The position numbers and the translations under genes were made by a program. From Paenibacillus doosanensis (GTDB lineage Bacteria > Bacillota > Bacilli > Paenibacillales > NBRC-103111), in the NCBI RefSeq assembly GCF_025060755.1, contig NZ_JANYUY010000009.1:86040-150039 (forward strand): DNA of 64,000 nt. The letters run 5' to 3'. A model generated the notes under the pieces. That model was not told where the DNA came from. It saw only the letters and a list, made by a program, of their open reading frames with translations, and did no database searches. The stretch's first letter is position 1. Each line of letters starts with the position of its first letter. Positions 45,453 through 54,262 of the stretch are shown piece after piece.

Positions 45453-45662
45453 AGTGATAATTCCTCCTGTAATGAATTTGGTTATGGTTCCCCCTGATCA
45501 TAAAAGTTGACGTAAGGTGAAGGTCAAGCGTATTTTTTTCAGGCGCGATCGGCGAAGCGTTTTTCTCTCCTTTTAGAACAATGCACCGGCGTGTACAATA
45601 GAAATGATAAAGGCAGCGAGGAAAAGCCTGTCTTACGGTACCAGTTTCTGGATGGAGGCCGA

Positions 45663-46370
45663 TTGAATTTGAAGCAAACGGACATCAGTATTGCACTGTT
45701 CACTTTGGCAGGCATCGCCACGGCGCCGGGATTTATGGACCCGCTCCGGGAGGAGCTGTCGCAGCAGCTGGAGAGCAGAGGGTATAGGGTGGAGACGGAT
45801 TCGCTCTATCCGTTCGGCGATTGGTCGCAGCGGGTGACGCGCCAGCTGGCCGCAATTTTCCGCGATCTGACGGATATTCAGGAGCGCATATGGGCTTCGA
45901 TCGGCGCACGTGCGGCGAAGGAGCGGATTTTTGAGGCGGCCGAGGCGGGGCGGACCGTGCTGTTGATCGGACACAGCGGGGGAGGCGTCAGCGCCGTGCA
46001 AGTGGCGGGGCAGCTGCAGAAGGCGGGGTATTCGCCGCCGCTCGTCGTTCAGATCGGTTCGCCCAAATGTCCGATACCGCCGGAGCTGCGGGAGCGCGTG
46101 CTGTTCCTGTCTGCCGTCGGAACGGGAGGCAGAAGAGATCCGGTGACCCGGTTAGGACGCTGGGGCGGCTGGGTACGGCGGTTAGGGTTTCTTCAGATTT
46201 GGCGGCGCCGAGCGTATCCACCCGGTGAAATCGCCGACATCCCGCTGATCGGGAGCCATCCCGACTATTTCCGCACGCATTCTCCGTATGTGGATGAAGC
46301 GGGCTGCACGAATATGGAGCAGACGCTGCGTCCGCTTTTGGCATGGCTGGAGCGCAAGCTGCCGCAATGA
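45663..46370 (+). CDS. Alpha/beta-hydrolase-like protein
   Basis: A 235-residue protein with a serine-hydrolase nucleophile elbow, LLIGHSGGGVSAVQVAGQL. The final segment (LIGSHPDYFRTHSPYVDEAG) offers a candidate catalytic His. TTG 45663 is the best start because GGAGGCCGA sits 6 bases upstream; a longer reading from ATG 45591 would add 24 residues without an RBS. There is no signal peptide or membrane helix. Substrate and pathway are unknown; neighbours give no hint. Confidence 0.7.
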   Translation: MNLKQTDISIALFTLAGIATAPGFMDPLREELSQQLESRGYRVETDSLYPFGDWSQRVTRQLAAIFRDLTDIQERIWASIGARAAKERIFEAAEAGRTVLLIGHSGGGVSAVQVAGQLQKAGYSPPLVVQIGSPKCPIPPELRERVLFLSAVGTGGRRDPVTRLGRWGGWVRRLGFLQIWRRRAYPPGEIADIPLIGSHPDYFRTHSPYVDEAGCTNMEQTLRPLLAWLERKLPQ

Positions 46371-46416
46371 GGGCGCGGGCTCCGGGACATTCCGTAGCAT
46401 AAAAACTTATACTGTT

Positions 46417-46451
46417 TTTCGTAATACGAAATAGCGGATAAACGTTTACAA
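46417..46451. promoter_or_regulatory. Palindrome and possible cre site before a secreted-protein gene
   Basis: TTTCGTAATACGAAA (46417-46431) is a perfect 7-base-arm palindrome. Next to it, GATAAACGTTTACAA (within 46436-46451) matches about 13 of 16 cre positions. Both lie 130-160 bases before the gene at 46580. Confidence 0.4.
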
Positions 46452-46579
46452 ATAAGATTAGGTAAGCTATATTTTGAGGAAAGGAAGGATTATCAAGCAG
46501 AGGGAAATTTATGGTTTCGCCGTCGCAGAGAGAGTATGAAGAGGGAATTGCCGAAAACTAAAAACTGGAGGGAAGAAAA

Positions 46580-47833
46580 ATGAAAAAAATCGCGCTATGT
46601 ATCGTTTTTCTGCTTGCTAGCTTTTCGAATTTCGCCATTGCCTCCCCCTCGCAGCCGCCGGCGGCATCGGCCGGGGCGGTTTTACCTGATGGAATGCCCG
46701 AAACGCTAAGTCTTCTCGACGAAACGCCGCTTTATTCCGAGCCGGACGATAAGCTGGAGCCTTCATCCACGTTAAGCCCGCAGAATGTCAAGGTCATCGG
46801 CACCCAGTACGGCGATGGCGGATTCGCCGGCGCGTCAGGCGAGACTTGGGTGCAGATTCAGACCACCTGGCTGGGCGCGATGTGGATTAAGCTGGACAAC
46901 GGCAAGCTTGGCGTCATTCGCCCGTTTACGGCGGATTTGAACTTGGAAGGCGAGAACAAGCTTTACGACCGTCCTTATCCTGCGGCGCTGAATAAGGCGG
47001 TGCTATCCCCGCAAACGGTGCATGCCAAGGCCGAGTTCGTATCCCCTTCGGGATTTTATGCGATTCAGATTGAAACGACTTGGCTCGGCGATATGTGGCT
47101 GATCCATCCGAATGTTCATATCGATGCGCCTGCGGAAGAAGCCGGGCAGGAGCAGCCTTTCCCGGATGCCGTAAGCCCGGATTACGGATCGTTGATGAGA
47201 ATAGCCGATATCCATTTCGTGCAGCTGGGGGAACGGTCCTTTGCGAAGGGAAAACTGGTTGTTCAGAAGGACGCCTGGTCTATCGGCAGATTCAACCCCG
47301 GGCCCATAGAGATGCCCGTCTCGGGAAAGCTGAGCTTCTGGAGTCCGTACGGAGACCTGATCGCTCAAGTTCCCTATGCGGTTCCTTCTACCGTGGGGGA
47401 CGAGATAGAGACGAATCTGCTGCTTCCGCTTGACGCGGACGTATCATCGGCCGTTATGGCTACTCTGCAAAATACGATACCGATATATATTAGCTTGCCG
47501 CTCCCGCCGCTATTTAACCTGAGCGATCCGGACGAGCAAGTGATCCTCGGCATTCTTCGCCATCAGCATACAGGGAGCTACTCCGTTGCCAAAGCATGGA
47601 TCAGCGGCAAGCTTCCCGGGTCTCACGACTATAAGATTACGTTGACGTTCTATGGGCCAAATCATGAAGTATTGGGATATGCACACATTCACCAGCGTCT
47701 GACAGGACCGCCGACCCCTGAGCAGGCCGGTTCGGAAGGCGGAGGAACTCCGTACCTTACGGAAATTACCGGAAACGGAATTTGGGACGATTACAGCCAA
47801 GTCGCTGTCCGCGTAGATCAGGTTAGTGATTGA
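46580..47833 (+). CDS. Secreted protein with two internal repeats
   Basis: A 417-residue protein with a clear signal peptide (MKKIALCIVFLLASFSNFAIA, cleavage likely after A-S). Two homologous units follow, near residues 50-110 and 125-180. Each has a 'LY.xP' start and a WLGxMW core (IQTTWLGAMWI and IETTWLGDMWL), suggesting SH3-like folds. The C-terminal half is beta-rich and unrecognised. RBS CTGGAGGGAAG precedes ATG 46580. It probably acts at or outside the cell wall; the exact role is unknown. Confidence 0.7.
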   Translation: MKKIALCIVFLLASFSNFAIASPSQPPAASAGAVLPDGMPETLSLLDETPLYSEPDDKLEPSSTLSPQNVKVIGTQYGDGGFAGASGETWVQIQTTWLGAMWIKLDNGKLGVIRPFTADLNLEGENKLYDRPYPAALNKAVLSPQTVHAKAEFVSPSGFYAIQIETTWLGDMWLIHPNVHIDAPAEEAGQEQPFPDAVSPDYGSLMRIADIHFVQLGERSFAKGKLVVQKDAWSIGRFNPGPIEMPVSGKLSFWSPYGDLIAQVPYAVPSTVGDEIETNLLLPLDADVSSAVMATLQNTIPIYISLPLPPLFNLSDPDEQVILGILRHQHTGSYSVAKAWISGKLPGSHDYKITLTFYGPNHEVLGYAHIHQRLTGPPTPEQAGSEGGGTPYLTEITGNGIWDDYSQVAVRVDQVSD

Positions 47834-47920
47834 GCGAAATCACAATCTTGACCAGGGAACAAATGTTCTTGTATGATAGAAATGTCATTATGAGACGAAT
47901 GGACCTTGGGAGGGAAGCTT

Positions 47921-48250
47921 GTGCCGGCCTATTGTAAATTAGTTCGAGATGAAATTCCGCAAATCATTGAATCGAGCGGGCGGAAGTGCGTCTATGAGGT
48001 GCTGGACGATCAGCGCTACGCGGCGGAGCTGTACCGGAAAATGAATGAAGAATTATTGGAGTTCGCAGCGGCGGAGGGGATGCCCCAGGCAGTGGAAGAG
48101 CTGGCTGATCTGCTGGAAGTCGTTCGCGCCTTAGCGGATCTGCGGGGCATTCGTATGGAAGAGGCCGAGCGGGTAAGGGAGAAGAAGGCCGCCAAGAGAG
48201 GCGGTTTCACTCAAAGGATTTTCCTTGTGGAAGCTGAAAATGACTTTTAA
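47921..48250 (+). CDS. MazG-like phosphoribosyl-ATP pyrophosphohydrolase family protein
   Basis: A 109-residue all-alpha nucleotide pyrophosphohydrolase. The family signature is visible in KLVRDEIPQIIE, ELYRKMNEELLEF and AVEELADLLEVVRALADLRG, which supply the acidic metal-binding residues. Such proteins hydrolyse unwanted NTPs. GTG 47921 (VPAYCKLVRDE) is chosen because GGGAGGGAA precedes it; an in-frame TTG at 47906 falls on the RBS itself. Repeat R2 copy C follows within 10 bases. Confidence 0.82.
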   Translation: MPAYCKLVRDEIPQIIESSGRKCVYEVLDDQRYAAELYRKMNEELLEFAAAEGMPQAVEELADLLEVVRALADLRGIRMEEAERVREKKAAKRGGFTQRIFLVEAENDF

Positions 48251-48256
48251 AAGTGT

Positions 48257-48329
48257 GGTGAAAAAGCGGCCGAAGAGTCGATAGAGAGTTGGAGCAGCAA
48301 GTGAAAAGCTCTATCGACCGCAGGCCGCG
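48257..48329 (-). repeat. Dispersed repeat R2, copy C
   Basis: On the minus strand it opens CGCGGCCTGCGGTCGATAGA and closes ACTCTTCGGCCGCTTTTTCA. It can fold as one hairpin: GCGGCC with GGCCGC and TCGATAGAG with CTCTATCGA, separated by an internal loop. It is the shortest copy and lies between converging genes, so it could also serve as a transcription end. Confidence 0.72.
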
Positions 48330-48357
48330 AATAAATCATCATGTCTTAGGATAGCTC

Positions 48358-49212
48358 CTAATCGTTCTGCAGAGACGCTTTTATCAGCTTTTGCAGATTA
48401 GAGATCGTCTCGTCTTCCTGCGAAGGAATGTTGATAGTCGCGGTCAAATGCGGCGCGTCGAGGACGGCAAACGAGATTTGATCGAAAACAAGCCTTCCCG
48501 CTGCCGGATGGACATTGATTTTTCTTCCCTCGGGACCGTTCAGAACGTCATGCTGCGGCCACCAATCCCGAAACTCCGGACTTACTTTATTCAACTCCCC
48601 GATCATCTCCAACCACCACGGATCGCCGGCGAATTTCCCGTAGAGGGCTCGAAAATGCGCCAAGCGATGGCGCGCGTGCGCTTCCCAGCGGTCCTGCAGC
48701 AGCTGCCGGACGTAAGGAGAGGTGAATGTGCGCCACACGCTGTTCCGCTCGCGCTCCGTCATGGACGCATAGTCTCCGTAGATCAAGCTTGCCATCCGGT
48801 TCCACGCTACGATAGTCAAGCGTTGATCGGATACGTAGGCCGGGCTTACTCCTTGCAAATCAAGGAAGCTTTGCAGCGTCGGGCTGATCTCGTGCTCAGG
48901 CTGAGCCGCATCTGCAGGCAGCTGCTGCAGGGCCAGCAGAAACAAATGTCTGCGTTCGTTGGAATCGAGCTGCAGCGCTCGTGCGATGCTTTCCAGCACC
49001 TGCGAGGATACTTGAATATCCCGGGCCTGCTCCAGCCACGTATACCAATCCACGCTGACGCCGGACAACTGGGCGACCTCGCCGCGCCGGAGCCCCGGAG
49101 TGCGCCGCCTTCCGCCGGCAAACAGACCGGCTTGCTCGGGAGACAAGCGGGCGCGACGCGATCGAAGAAATTGAGCTAGCTCCTGCCGCCGCTCCTGGCG
49201 GGATGATTCCAT
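48358..49212 (-). CDS. XRE-type regulator with MmyB-like ligand domain
   Basis: A 284-residue regulator. The N-terminal helix-turn-helix spans about residues 10-85 (TPGLRRGEVAQLSGVSVDWY, then TWLEQARDIQVS). A MmyB-like ligand-binding domain follows (VSPAYVSDQRLTIVAWN, then SPEFRDWWPQHDV). It diverges from an MFS exporter gene, and a perfect palindrome (49251-49267) lies between them. This is a standard layout for a ligand-released repressor of an efflux pump. RBS AGGAGGAATCG precedes ATG 49212. Confidence 0.88.
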   Translation of the reverse strand: MESSRQERRQELAQFLRSRRARLSPEQAGLFAGGRRRTPGLRRGEVAQLSGVSVDWYTWLEQARDIQVSSQVLESIARALQLDSNERRHLFLLALQQLPADAAQPEHEISPTLQSFLDLQGVSPAYVSDQRLTIVAWNRMASLIYGDYASMTERERNSVWRTFTSPYVRQLLQDRWEAHARHRLAHFRALYGKFAGDPWWLEMIGELNKVSPEFRDWWPQHDVLNGPEGRKINVHPAAGRLVFDQISFAVLDAPHLTATINIPSQEDETISNLQKLIKASLQND

Positions 49213-49250
49213 TCACCGATTCCTCCTTTACATTATCCGCTTCCTCATGG

Positions 49251-49267
49251 TAGGAGTACTACTCCTA
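49251..49267. promoter_or_regulatory. Palindromic operator between XRE regulator and MFS exporter
   Basis: TAGGAGTACTACTCCTA has perfect 8-base arms around one central base. It lies in the 152-base divergent region, the expected place for the XRE protein to control both genes. Confidence 0.65.
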
Positions 49268-49364
49268 GGATAAACTCTCATCTTATTCTATTATATGATT
49301 TATTATACACTCGCTTTGGACCAACAGCGAATCTTATCCATTAGGTCCGAAGGGAGATTTTTTT

Positions 49365-50750
49365 ATGGAAAAAGCAGAGGTAATTCAATCCGATAGCACC
49401 AGCAGGCAGGGCAAAGGATGGCTTCTGCTGGGGCTTTCGCTCGGGTATTTTATGGTTTTGCTGGATACGACGGTCGTCAATGTAGCTTTGCCTGCCATTC
49501 GCTCCGATCTGGGCGGCGGCATGACCGGGCTGCAATGGGTCGTCAACGCCTATACGATCGTGTTTGCAGGACTTCTGTTATCTATGGGGGCGCTGGCCGA
49601 CAAGCTGGGAGCGAAGCGAGTGTACGCCGCCGGTTTGGCCGTATTTCTTGCGGCATCGGCCGGTTGTGCGGCCGCTCCGACACTTGGCGTGCTGATCGGG
49701 ATGCGCGGTGTCCTGGGGATCGGAGGAGCCGCGCTGATGTCGGCCTCGCTTACGCTGATAGGCCATACGTATCCCGGGCCCGCGGAACGCGCCCGCGCGC
49801 TTGGAATCTGGGCGGCGGTTACCGGGGCGGCGATGGCCGCCGGACCGGTTGTCGGGGGATTGCTGGTAGATTCGTTCGGCTGGCGCAGTATGTTTCTGAT
49901 CAATGTGCCGATCGCCGTGTTGAGCCTGATCTTGACGATGCTGCTTATTACCGAGACGAAGCGCAAGCCGGAGCAAGGCTTCGACCTCGCAGGGCAAACG
50001 ACGGCGATAGCAGCGATTGCTGCGCTATCTTACGCCCTTATGGAAGCAAATGATTACGGATGGAGTTCACCCGTCATTATCGGGACTGTCGGCTTTGCCG
50101 CCGCTTGTATCATCCTCTTTCTGTACGCGCAAGCGCGGGGCAGATCGCCGCTGCTGCCGCTCAAGCTGTTCAGGAGCGCAACCGTATCCGCCGGAATGGT
50201 CGCGGGGCTTGCGATCAATATCGGATTGTCGGGAGTATTGTTCGTCGTTCCCATGTTCCTGCAGCAATCGCGCGGGTTATCCGCTCATACGACAGGACTC
50301 GTGCTGCTTGCGCTCACAATCCCGCTTGCGCTGAATCCGATGGTGACCGGCCGTATTGTCAGCCGTATCGGGGCACGCCTTCCGATGACGCTGGGGTTCG
50401 CCTTAACAGCGGCGGGCACCGTGCTGGAAAGCAGGGCGGACGCAGCGGACGGCTACGGGCTGATATGCGCAGGGCTATTGCTTATCGGCTTCGGAGTATC
50501 CTTCACGATTCCGTCGATGATGGCCGCGGTCATGTCTTCCGTATCCAAGGACCAGACCGGCACCGCCTCCGGCGCGCTCAATTCAAGCCGCCAGCTGGGA
50601 GCGACCGTCGGCGTCGCTCTGGCCGGCTCCATGCTAAGCTCCAGCGGATCGATTATCGAGGGGATGCACAGATCGCTTGTCGTGACGGCGATCGTGTTGC
50701 TCGGGGGAAGCCTGCTGTCTTATGCCTTTATCGGCCGCAAGACGAAGTGA
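49365..50750 (+). CDS. MFS drug exporter, DHA2 (14-helix) family
   Basis: A 461-residue integral membrane antiporter of the EmrB/QacA type. Helix 1 carries VLLDTTVVNVALPAIRSDLG, the typical DHA2 motif; MGALADKLGAKRVY is motif A; LGIWAAVTGAAMAAGPVVGG is motif C of exporters. About 14 helices are predicted. RBS GAAGGGAGA precedes ATG 49365. It is paired with the divergent XRE regulator. The substrate is unknown. Confidence 0.9.
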   Translation: MEKAEVIQSDSTSRQGKGWLLLGLSLGYFMVLLDTTVVNVALPAIRSDLGGGMTGLQWVVNAYTIVFAGLLLSMGALADKLGAKRVYAAGLAVFLAASAGCAAAPTLGVLIGMRGVLGIGGAALMSASLTLIGHTYPGPAERARALGIWAAVTGAAMAAGPVVGGLLVDSFGWRSMFLINVPIAVLSLILTMLLITETKRKPEQGFDLAGQTTAIAAIAALSYALMEANDYGWSSPVIIGTVGFAAACIILFLYAQARGRSPLLPLKLFRSATVSAGMVAGLAINIGLSGVLFVVPMFLQQSRGLSAHTTGLVLLALTIPLALNPMVTGRIVSRIGARLPMTLGFALTAAGTVLESRADAADGYGLICAGLLLIGFGVSFTIPSMMAAVMSSVSKDQTGTASGALNSSRQLGATVGVALAGSMLSSSGSIIEGMHRSLVVTAIVLLGGSLLSYAFIGRKTK

Positions 50751-50771
50751 TGGAGTGAAGCTTTCTACCTG

Positions 50772-51110
50772 CTACAAATACTTTTGTTCTATACGTTTCA
50801 ATATTTCATCAGGGAATGCTTTGGAATTGAGCTCAGTCAAAATACTGTGAAAAGACCTTAAACTTCGTGATGTTTGCTCGCGTGTCATTACGCCTAAGCT
50901 TAGAGCGGTTTCAAAATCATCCATATCGAAAACATGATAACTGCCGTCCAAGTTCACCGAAATATCTATAAATAGATCATGAACGCAAAAAATGTCAGGA
51001 CGTATTTCCTCAATATCCACGATATCAATCAGCCACCAGGTGGATTTTTACGAATATCGTCAGCATATTCCAGCAAGTCATGTTCCCTTCCTAAAGAATT
51101 CCAAAAAATA
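50772..51110 (-). pseudogene. Truncated DUF402-like gene
   Basis: The readable part on the minus strand is WWLIDIVDIEEIRPDIFCVH, then DLFIDISVNLDGSYHVFDMD and DDFETALSLGVMTREQ. This is the C-terminal core of a DUF402 (FomD-like) protein. An in-frame TAA lies just upstream of WWLID, and a preceding frame (GREHDLLEYADDIRKNP) may be the same gene before a frameshift. The N-terminal half is missing. An 82-residue product could start at GTG 51020, but it would lack much of the fold. Confidence 0.6.
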
Positions 51111-51447
51111 ATCGATTCGTCCGCCGCATCGCTCGACGATCGCCCGCGAAATCGCCAGCCCCAGTCCGTTTTCGCCGTCCTTGCCTTTAACAAAACGGTG
51201 GAACAAGTGCGGAAGCAGCTCCTGTGGAAATGCCCCCGCCATCGTCGGCGACCTTGATCACGACTCCATCTTTTTCCGCAGCGATGCGGATTTCGATCTT
51301 GCGTCTTGCATGTCTGGTCGCGTTGGCGACGACGTTCAACAGCGCTTGAAGCATTTTCTCCCGGTCGGCATGCACGGTCATCCGTTCTGCGGACGGTTCC
51401 CCGTAGGTCAGCTTCAGGCTCAAATTCCGCTCCGCGAGCAGCGGATT
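51111..51447 (-). pseudogene. Fragment of a sensor histidine kinase (ATPase domain only)
   Basis: On the minus strand one frame reads PLLAERNLSLKLTYGEP, LLNVVANATRHARRKIEI (N-box) and VIKVADDGGGI (G1-box). The frame then shifts and continues FPQELLPHLFHRFVKGKDGE and NGLGLAISRAIVERCGG (G2-box). There is no sensor or His-box region. Both ends are cut abruptly against unrelated fragments, so this is a rearrangement remnant. Confidence 0.75.
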
Positions 51448-51448
51448 G

Positions 51449-51580
51449 ACACTGCAAGGGAGAATCGAGCTGGGCAAAGCGGTCGAATCGAAGGATGCGG
51501 AAGTGATTAGAGGCGCGCTCGATAAGCTGTACAAGCTGTATGAAGCTGAGGTCGAAGCGCGGCAAGCACAGAAGCAGTAA
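51449..51580 (+). pseudogene. C-terminal fragment of an unidentified gene
   Basis: A plus-strand frame with no start reads TLQGRIELGKAVESKDAEVI, then RGALDKLYKLYEAEVEARQA, and ends at TAA 51580 just before a strong terminator. The acid/base pattern looks like real coding sequence. The rest of the gene has been replaced by the kinase fragment. The family is not recognised. Confidence 0.5.
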
Positions 51581-51620
51581 GCAATCAGCAGACTTCATTT
51601 CAAATAGAACCTTATAACGG

Positions 51621-51653
51621 AACCCTCCTGACATTGCGGTCAGGGGGGTTCTT
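51621..51653 (+). terminator. Terminator after the truncated gene fragment
   Basis: AACCCTCCTGAC pairs with GTCAGGGGGGTT (one wobble), followed by CTTCG. It probably belonged to the gene whose tail lies at 51449-51580. From here to 51805 no gene is seen. Confidence 0.7.
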
Positions 51654-51805
51654 CGCTTAAAGGAACGTTTTGCGATTCATCAGTGTTAAAATCTGATTAT
51701 TTTATAGAAAATGCGTATAAGCTTGGATGGTAAACTTTCCCTCGATTTTTTACAATTGTAGTACGCCTTGAAATAAAGAGCGATTCGCGACCCGGAGGTG
51801 ACCGT

Positions 51806-52492
51806 ATGACAGAGCCTATTTATATCGGCAGCGTATTTGCCGCAGGGCTGTTGTCTTTTTTTTCGCCGTGTATTTTACCGTTGCTGCCCGTTTATCTGGC
51901 CTATCTCGGCAGCTCGGAGCCGGGCGGCAAGCACGGCCCGTCCCCTGTATTGTTCGGCAGGACGCTGCTATTTATATTGGGCTTATCTACCGTGTTCGTA
52001 TTGCTTGGTTTCGGCGCGGGAGCGCTTGGCAGCGTATTTGGCAGTCCGTGGTTTATCGCCGTCTGCGGCGTCGTAGTGATTCTGTTTGGCATCTACCAGA
52101 CCGGGGCGGTCTCGTTGCCGTTTCTGGAGCGCGAGAGGCGATTTCACACCGATGCGAGGCGCAGCCAGGGGTTGTTCGGAGCTTTTCTGCTCGGCTTCAC
52201 GTTCAGCTTCGGCTGGACGCCCTGCATCGGACCGGTTCTGGCTGCGGTCATCAGTCTTTCGGCCACCGGCGGCACCTTATCGGCAGGCGTCCTATACATG
52301 CTGACGTATGCGCTGGGTCTTGCCGTTCCTTTTCTCGTGCTGTCGCTGTTTTCCGACGTGCTGTTGTCGCGAATGCGCGGCATATATAAGCATATGCGTA
52401 CGCTGAAAGCGGCCTCCGGCATCGTCCTGATGCTTATGGGCTTATTGCTGTTGACGAACAAGCTTAATGTGCTTGTCGCTTATTTTTCATAA
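51806..52492 (+). CDS. ccdA: CcdA-type thiol-disulfide membrane transporter
   Basis: A 228-residue protein with six membrane helices that carries reducing power from cytosolic thioredoxin across the membrane. The two redox cysteines lie in FFSPCILPLLPVYLAYLG (C22) and FGWTPCIGPVLAAVISL. RBS CGGAGGTGACC precedes ATG 51806. It is followed after 19 bases by a thioredoxin-like gene and then msrAB, the same order as the CcdA2/Etrx2/MsrAB2 set of Streptococcus pneumoniae. Its likely job is therefore to feed surface methionine-sulfoxide repair, rather than cytochrome c assembly. Confidence 0.88.
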   Translation: MTEPIYIGSVFAAGLLSFFSPCILPLLPVYLAYLGSSEPGGKHGPSPVLFGRTLLFILGLSTVFVLLGFGAGALGSVFGSPWFIAVCGVVVILFGIYQTGAVSLPFLERERRFHTDARRSQGLFGAFLLGFTFSFGWTPCIGPVLAAVISLSATGGTLSAGVLYMLTYALGLAVPFLVLSLFSDVLLSRMRGIYKHMRTLKAASGIVLMLMGLLLLTNKLNVLVAYFS

Positions 52493-52511
52493 TAGGAAAG
52501 GATGAAGCGGG

Positions 52512-53069
52512 ATGAGACGAATGAAATCAAAATGGATTTGGGGTGTAGCGACCGCAGCGCTGCTGGCGCTGATCTGGTTCGGGTTCGCCGGCCGGCCGGA
52601 AGCGCAGATGAGGGCGAATGCCGGAACCGCAGCCGGTACGAATAATCCCGGACAGCCGGCGCCGGCGTTTGAGCTAAAGGACTTGAAGGGGAATACCGTC
52701 TCCTTGGCCGAGTTGAAAGGGCAGAAGGTATATGTGAAATTTTGGGCCTCCTGGTGCCCGATCTGTTTGGCAGGACTTGACGAGCTGAATCAGCTGTCCG
52801 GTCAGGACAACGGTTATAAGGTGCTTACGATCGTGAGCCCCGGATATAACGGCGAGCAATCCGCCGCCGATTTCGCCGCATGGTTCTCCAAGCGCGGATA
52901 CGACAATATTGAAGTGCTGCTCGATGACGGAGGGACATGGGCCAAGAAATTCGGGGTAAGGGGATATCCTACGTCGGTCTACATCGGTTCGGACGGGATA
53001 CTGGCGCAAACGGTTCCCGGCCATAACGCCAACGAAGCGATTACGGCCAATTTTCAGTCAATTCATTGA
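52512..53069 (+). CDS. Membrane-anchored TlpA/Etrx-like thioredoxin
   Basis: A 185-residue extracytoplasmic thioredoxin-fold protein. An N-terminal helix (about residues 8-25) anchors it. The redox motif is C82-P-I-C85 in [11 protein letters not shown], and the cis-Pro is in [10 protein letters not shown]. The long insert ([20 protein letters not shown]) resembles SdbA/Etrx proteins. It probably takes electrons from CcdA and passes them to the MsrAB encoded 34 bases downstream. RBS AGGAAAGGATGAAGCG precedes ATG 52512. Confidence 0.87.
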   Translation: MRRMKSKWIWGVATAALLALIWFGFAGRPEAQMRANAGTAAGTNNPGQPAPAFELKDLKGNTVSLAELKGQKVYVKFWASWCPICLAGLDELNQLSGQDNGYKVLTIVSPGYNGEQSAADFAAWFSKRGYDNIEVLLDDGGTWAKKFGVRGYPTSVYIGSDGILAQTVPGHNANEAITANFQSIH

Positions 53070-53103
53070 GAACAAAGATATCCGTAACTCAAGGAGGATT
53101 ACG

Positions 53104-54243
53104 ATGAAACGTAAATTACTGTTCGCAGTTTGGATGGGTGCCGCGCTGCTATTGTTTCTTTCGGCTTGTTCGTCATATAATTTAGTCAGCGATAGTCAAG
53201 CCATGTTTGCCGCGGGCGGCGCGGGAACGGGCGGCAAAGTCACGACGGCTGCTCTGCCTAACCCGAACAAGGATGTAGATTATTCGAAAAGCGAGCTTCG
53301 CACGATCTATTTGGCCGGCGGCTGCTTCTGGGGAATAGAAGCGTACATGTCCCGCATTTACGGAGTGAGCGACGTTGTGTCCGGATATGCCAACGGAACC
53401 GGCGAGAACCCGAGCTATGAAGATGTGGTCCGCGGGGACCGGGGATTTGCCGAAACGGTCAAGGTCGCTTATGATCCGAATCGCGTAACGCTTGCGGAGC
53501 TGGTGGCCGATTATTTCAAAGTCATCGACCCGACGAGCGTGAACAAGCAGGGCAATGACCGGGGAATCCAGTACCGGACCGGCATTTACTATGAAAATCA
53601 GCAGGATTTATCCGTTATCCAGGCGGGGGTGGACCGGGAACAAGGCAAATACGAGAAAAAGATCGTAACCGAGGTGCTTCCGCTCAGCAATTTTTATTTG
53701 GCCGAGGAATATCATCAGGATTATTTGGAGAAGCATCCGGACGGTTACTGCCATATCGATCTTGGCATCCTGAAGGATCAGCCGATTCAGATCGACCCGG
53801 CCAAGTATCCGAAACCGAGCGATGCCGAGCTGAAGCAAAAGCTGACGAAGGAGCAGTATCAGGTTGCCGTGCTTGCGGACACGGAGCACGCTTTTACGAA
53901 TGAATACTGGGATTTGTTCAAACCGGGCATTTATGTCGACGTGACCACGGGCGAACCGTTATTTTCCAGCGCGGATAAATACGATGCCGGATGCGGCTGG
54001 CCCAGCTTCACGAAGCCGATCATTCCTGAGGTGGTCACGTATGCGGAGGACGACAGCTACGGCATGGTACGGACCGAGGTGAGGAGCCGCGCGGGCAACA
54101 TTCATCTGGGTCATGTGTTTGACGACGGCCCCGCCGACAAAGGCGGCAAACGGTATTGTATCAACAGCGCTTCGATACGTTTCGTCCCTTTGGCCGATAT
54201 GGATAAGGAAGGGTACGGCGATTTGATCGGCATTGCACAATGA
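53104..54243 (+). CDS. msrAB: Surface lipoprotein methionine sulfoxide reductase MsrA-MsrB fusion
   Basis: A 379-residue lipoprotein (lipobox LSAC, C22) with two domains. MsrA (about residues 65-215) has the catalytic GCFWG (C74) and reduces S-sulfoxides. MsrB (about 240-370) has [16 protein letters not shown] and catalytic C352 in [11 protein letters not shown], and reduces R-sulfoxides. The structural-zinc CxxC pairs of many MsrB proteins are absent. It repairs oxidised methionines in exported proteins, using electrons from the upstream CcdA and thioredoxin. RBS CAAGGAGGATTACG precedes ATG 53104. The response-regulator gene follows after 19 bases. Confidence 0.93.
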   Translation: MKRKLLFAVWMGAALLLFLSACSSYNLVSDSQAMFAAGGAGTGGKVTTAALPNPNKDVDYSKSELRTIYLAGGCFWGIEAYMSRIYGVSDVVSGYANGTGENPSYEDVVRGDRGFAETVKVAYDPNRVTLAELVADYFKVIDPTSVNKQGNDRGIQYRTGIYYENQQDLSVIQAGVDREQGKYEKKIVTEVLPLSNFYLAEEYHQDYLEKHPDGYCHIDLGILKDQPIQIDPAKYPKPSDAELKQKLTKEQYQVAVLADTEHAFTNEYWDLFKPGIYVDVTTGEPLFSSADKYDAGCGWPSFTKPIIPEVVTYAEDDSYGMVRTEVRSRAGNIHLGHVFDDGPADKGGKRYCINSASIRFVPLADMDKEGYGDLIGIAQ

Positions 54244-54262
54244 GGGCAAAGGGGCTTCAGCC

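Noticed and set aside
51806..52492. CcdA as a cytochrome c maturation protein
   Set aside because: No ResA/ResB/ResC genes are nearby, while a thioredoxin-like gene and msrAB follow directly. Surface repair is the better reading.
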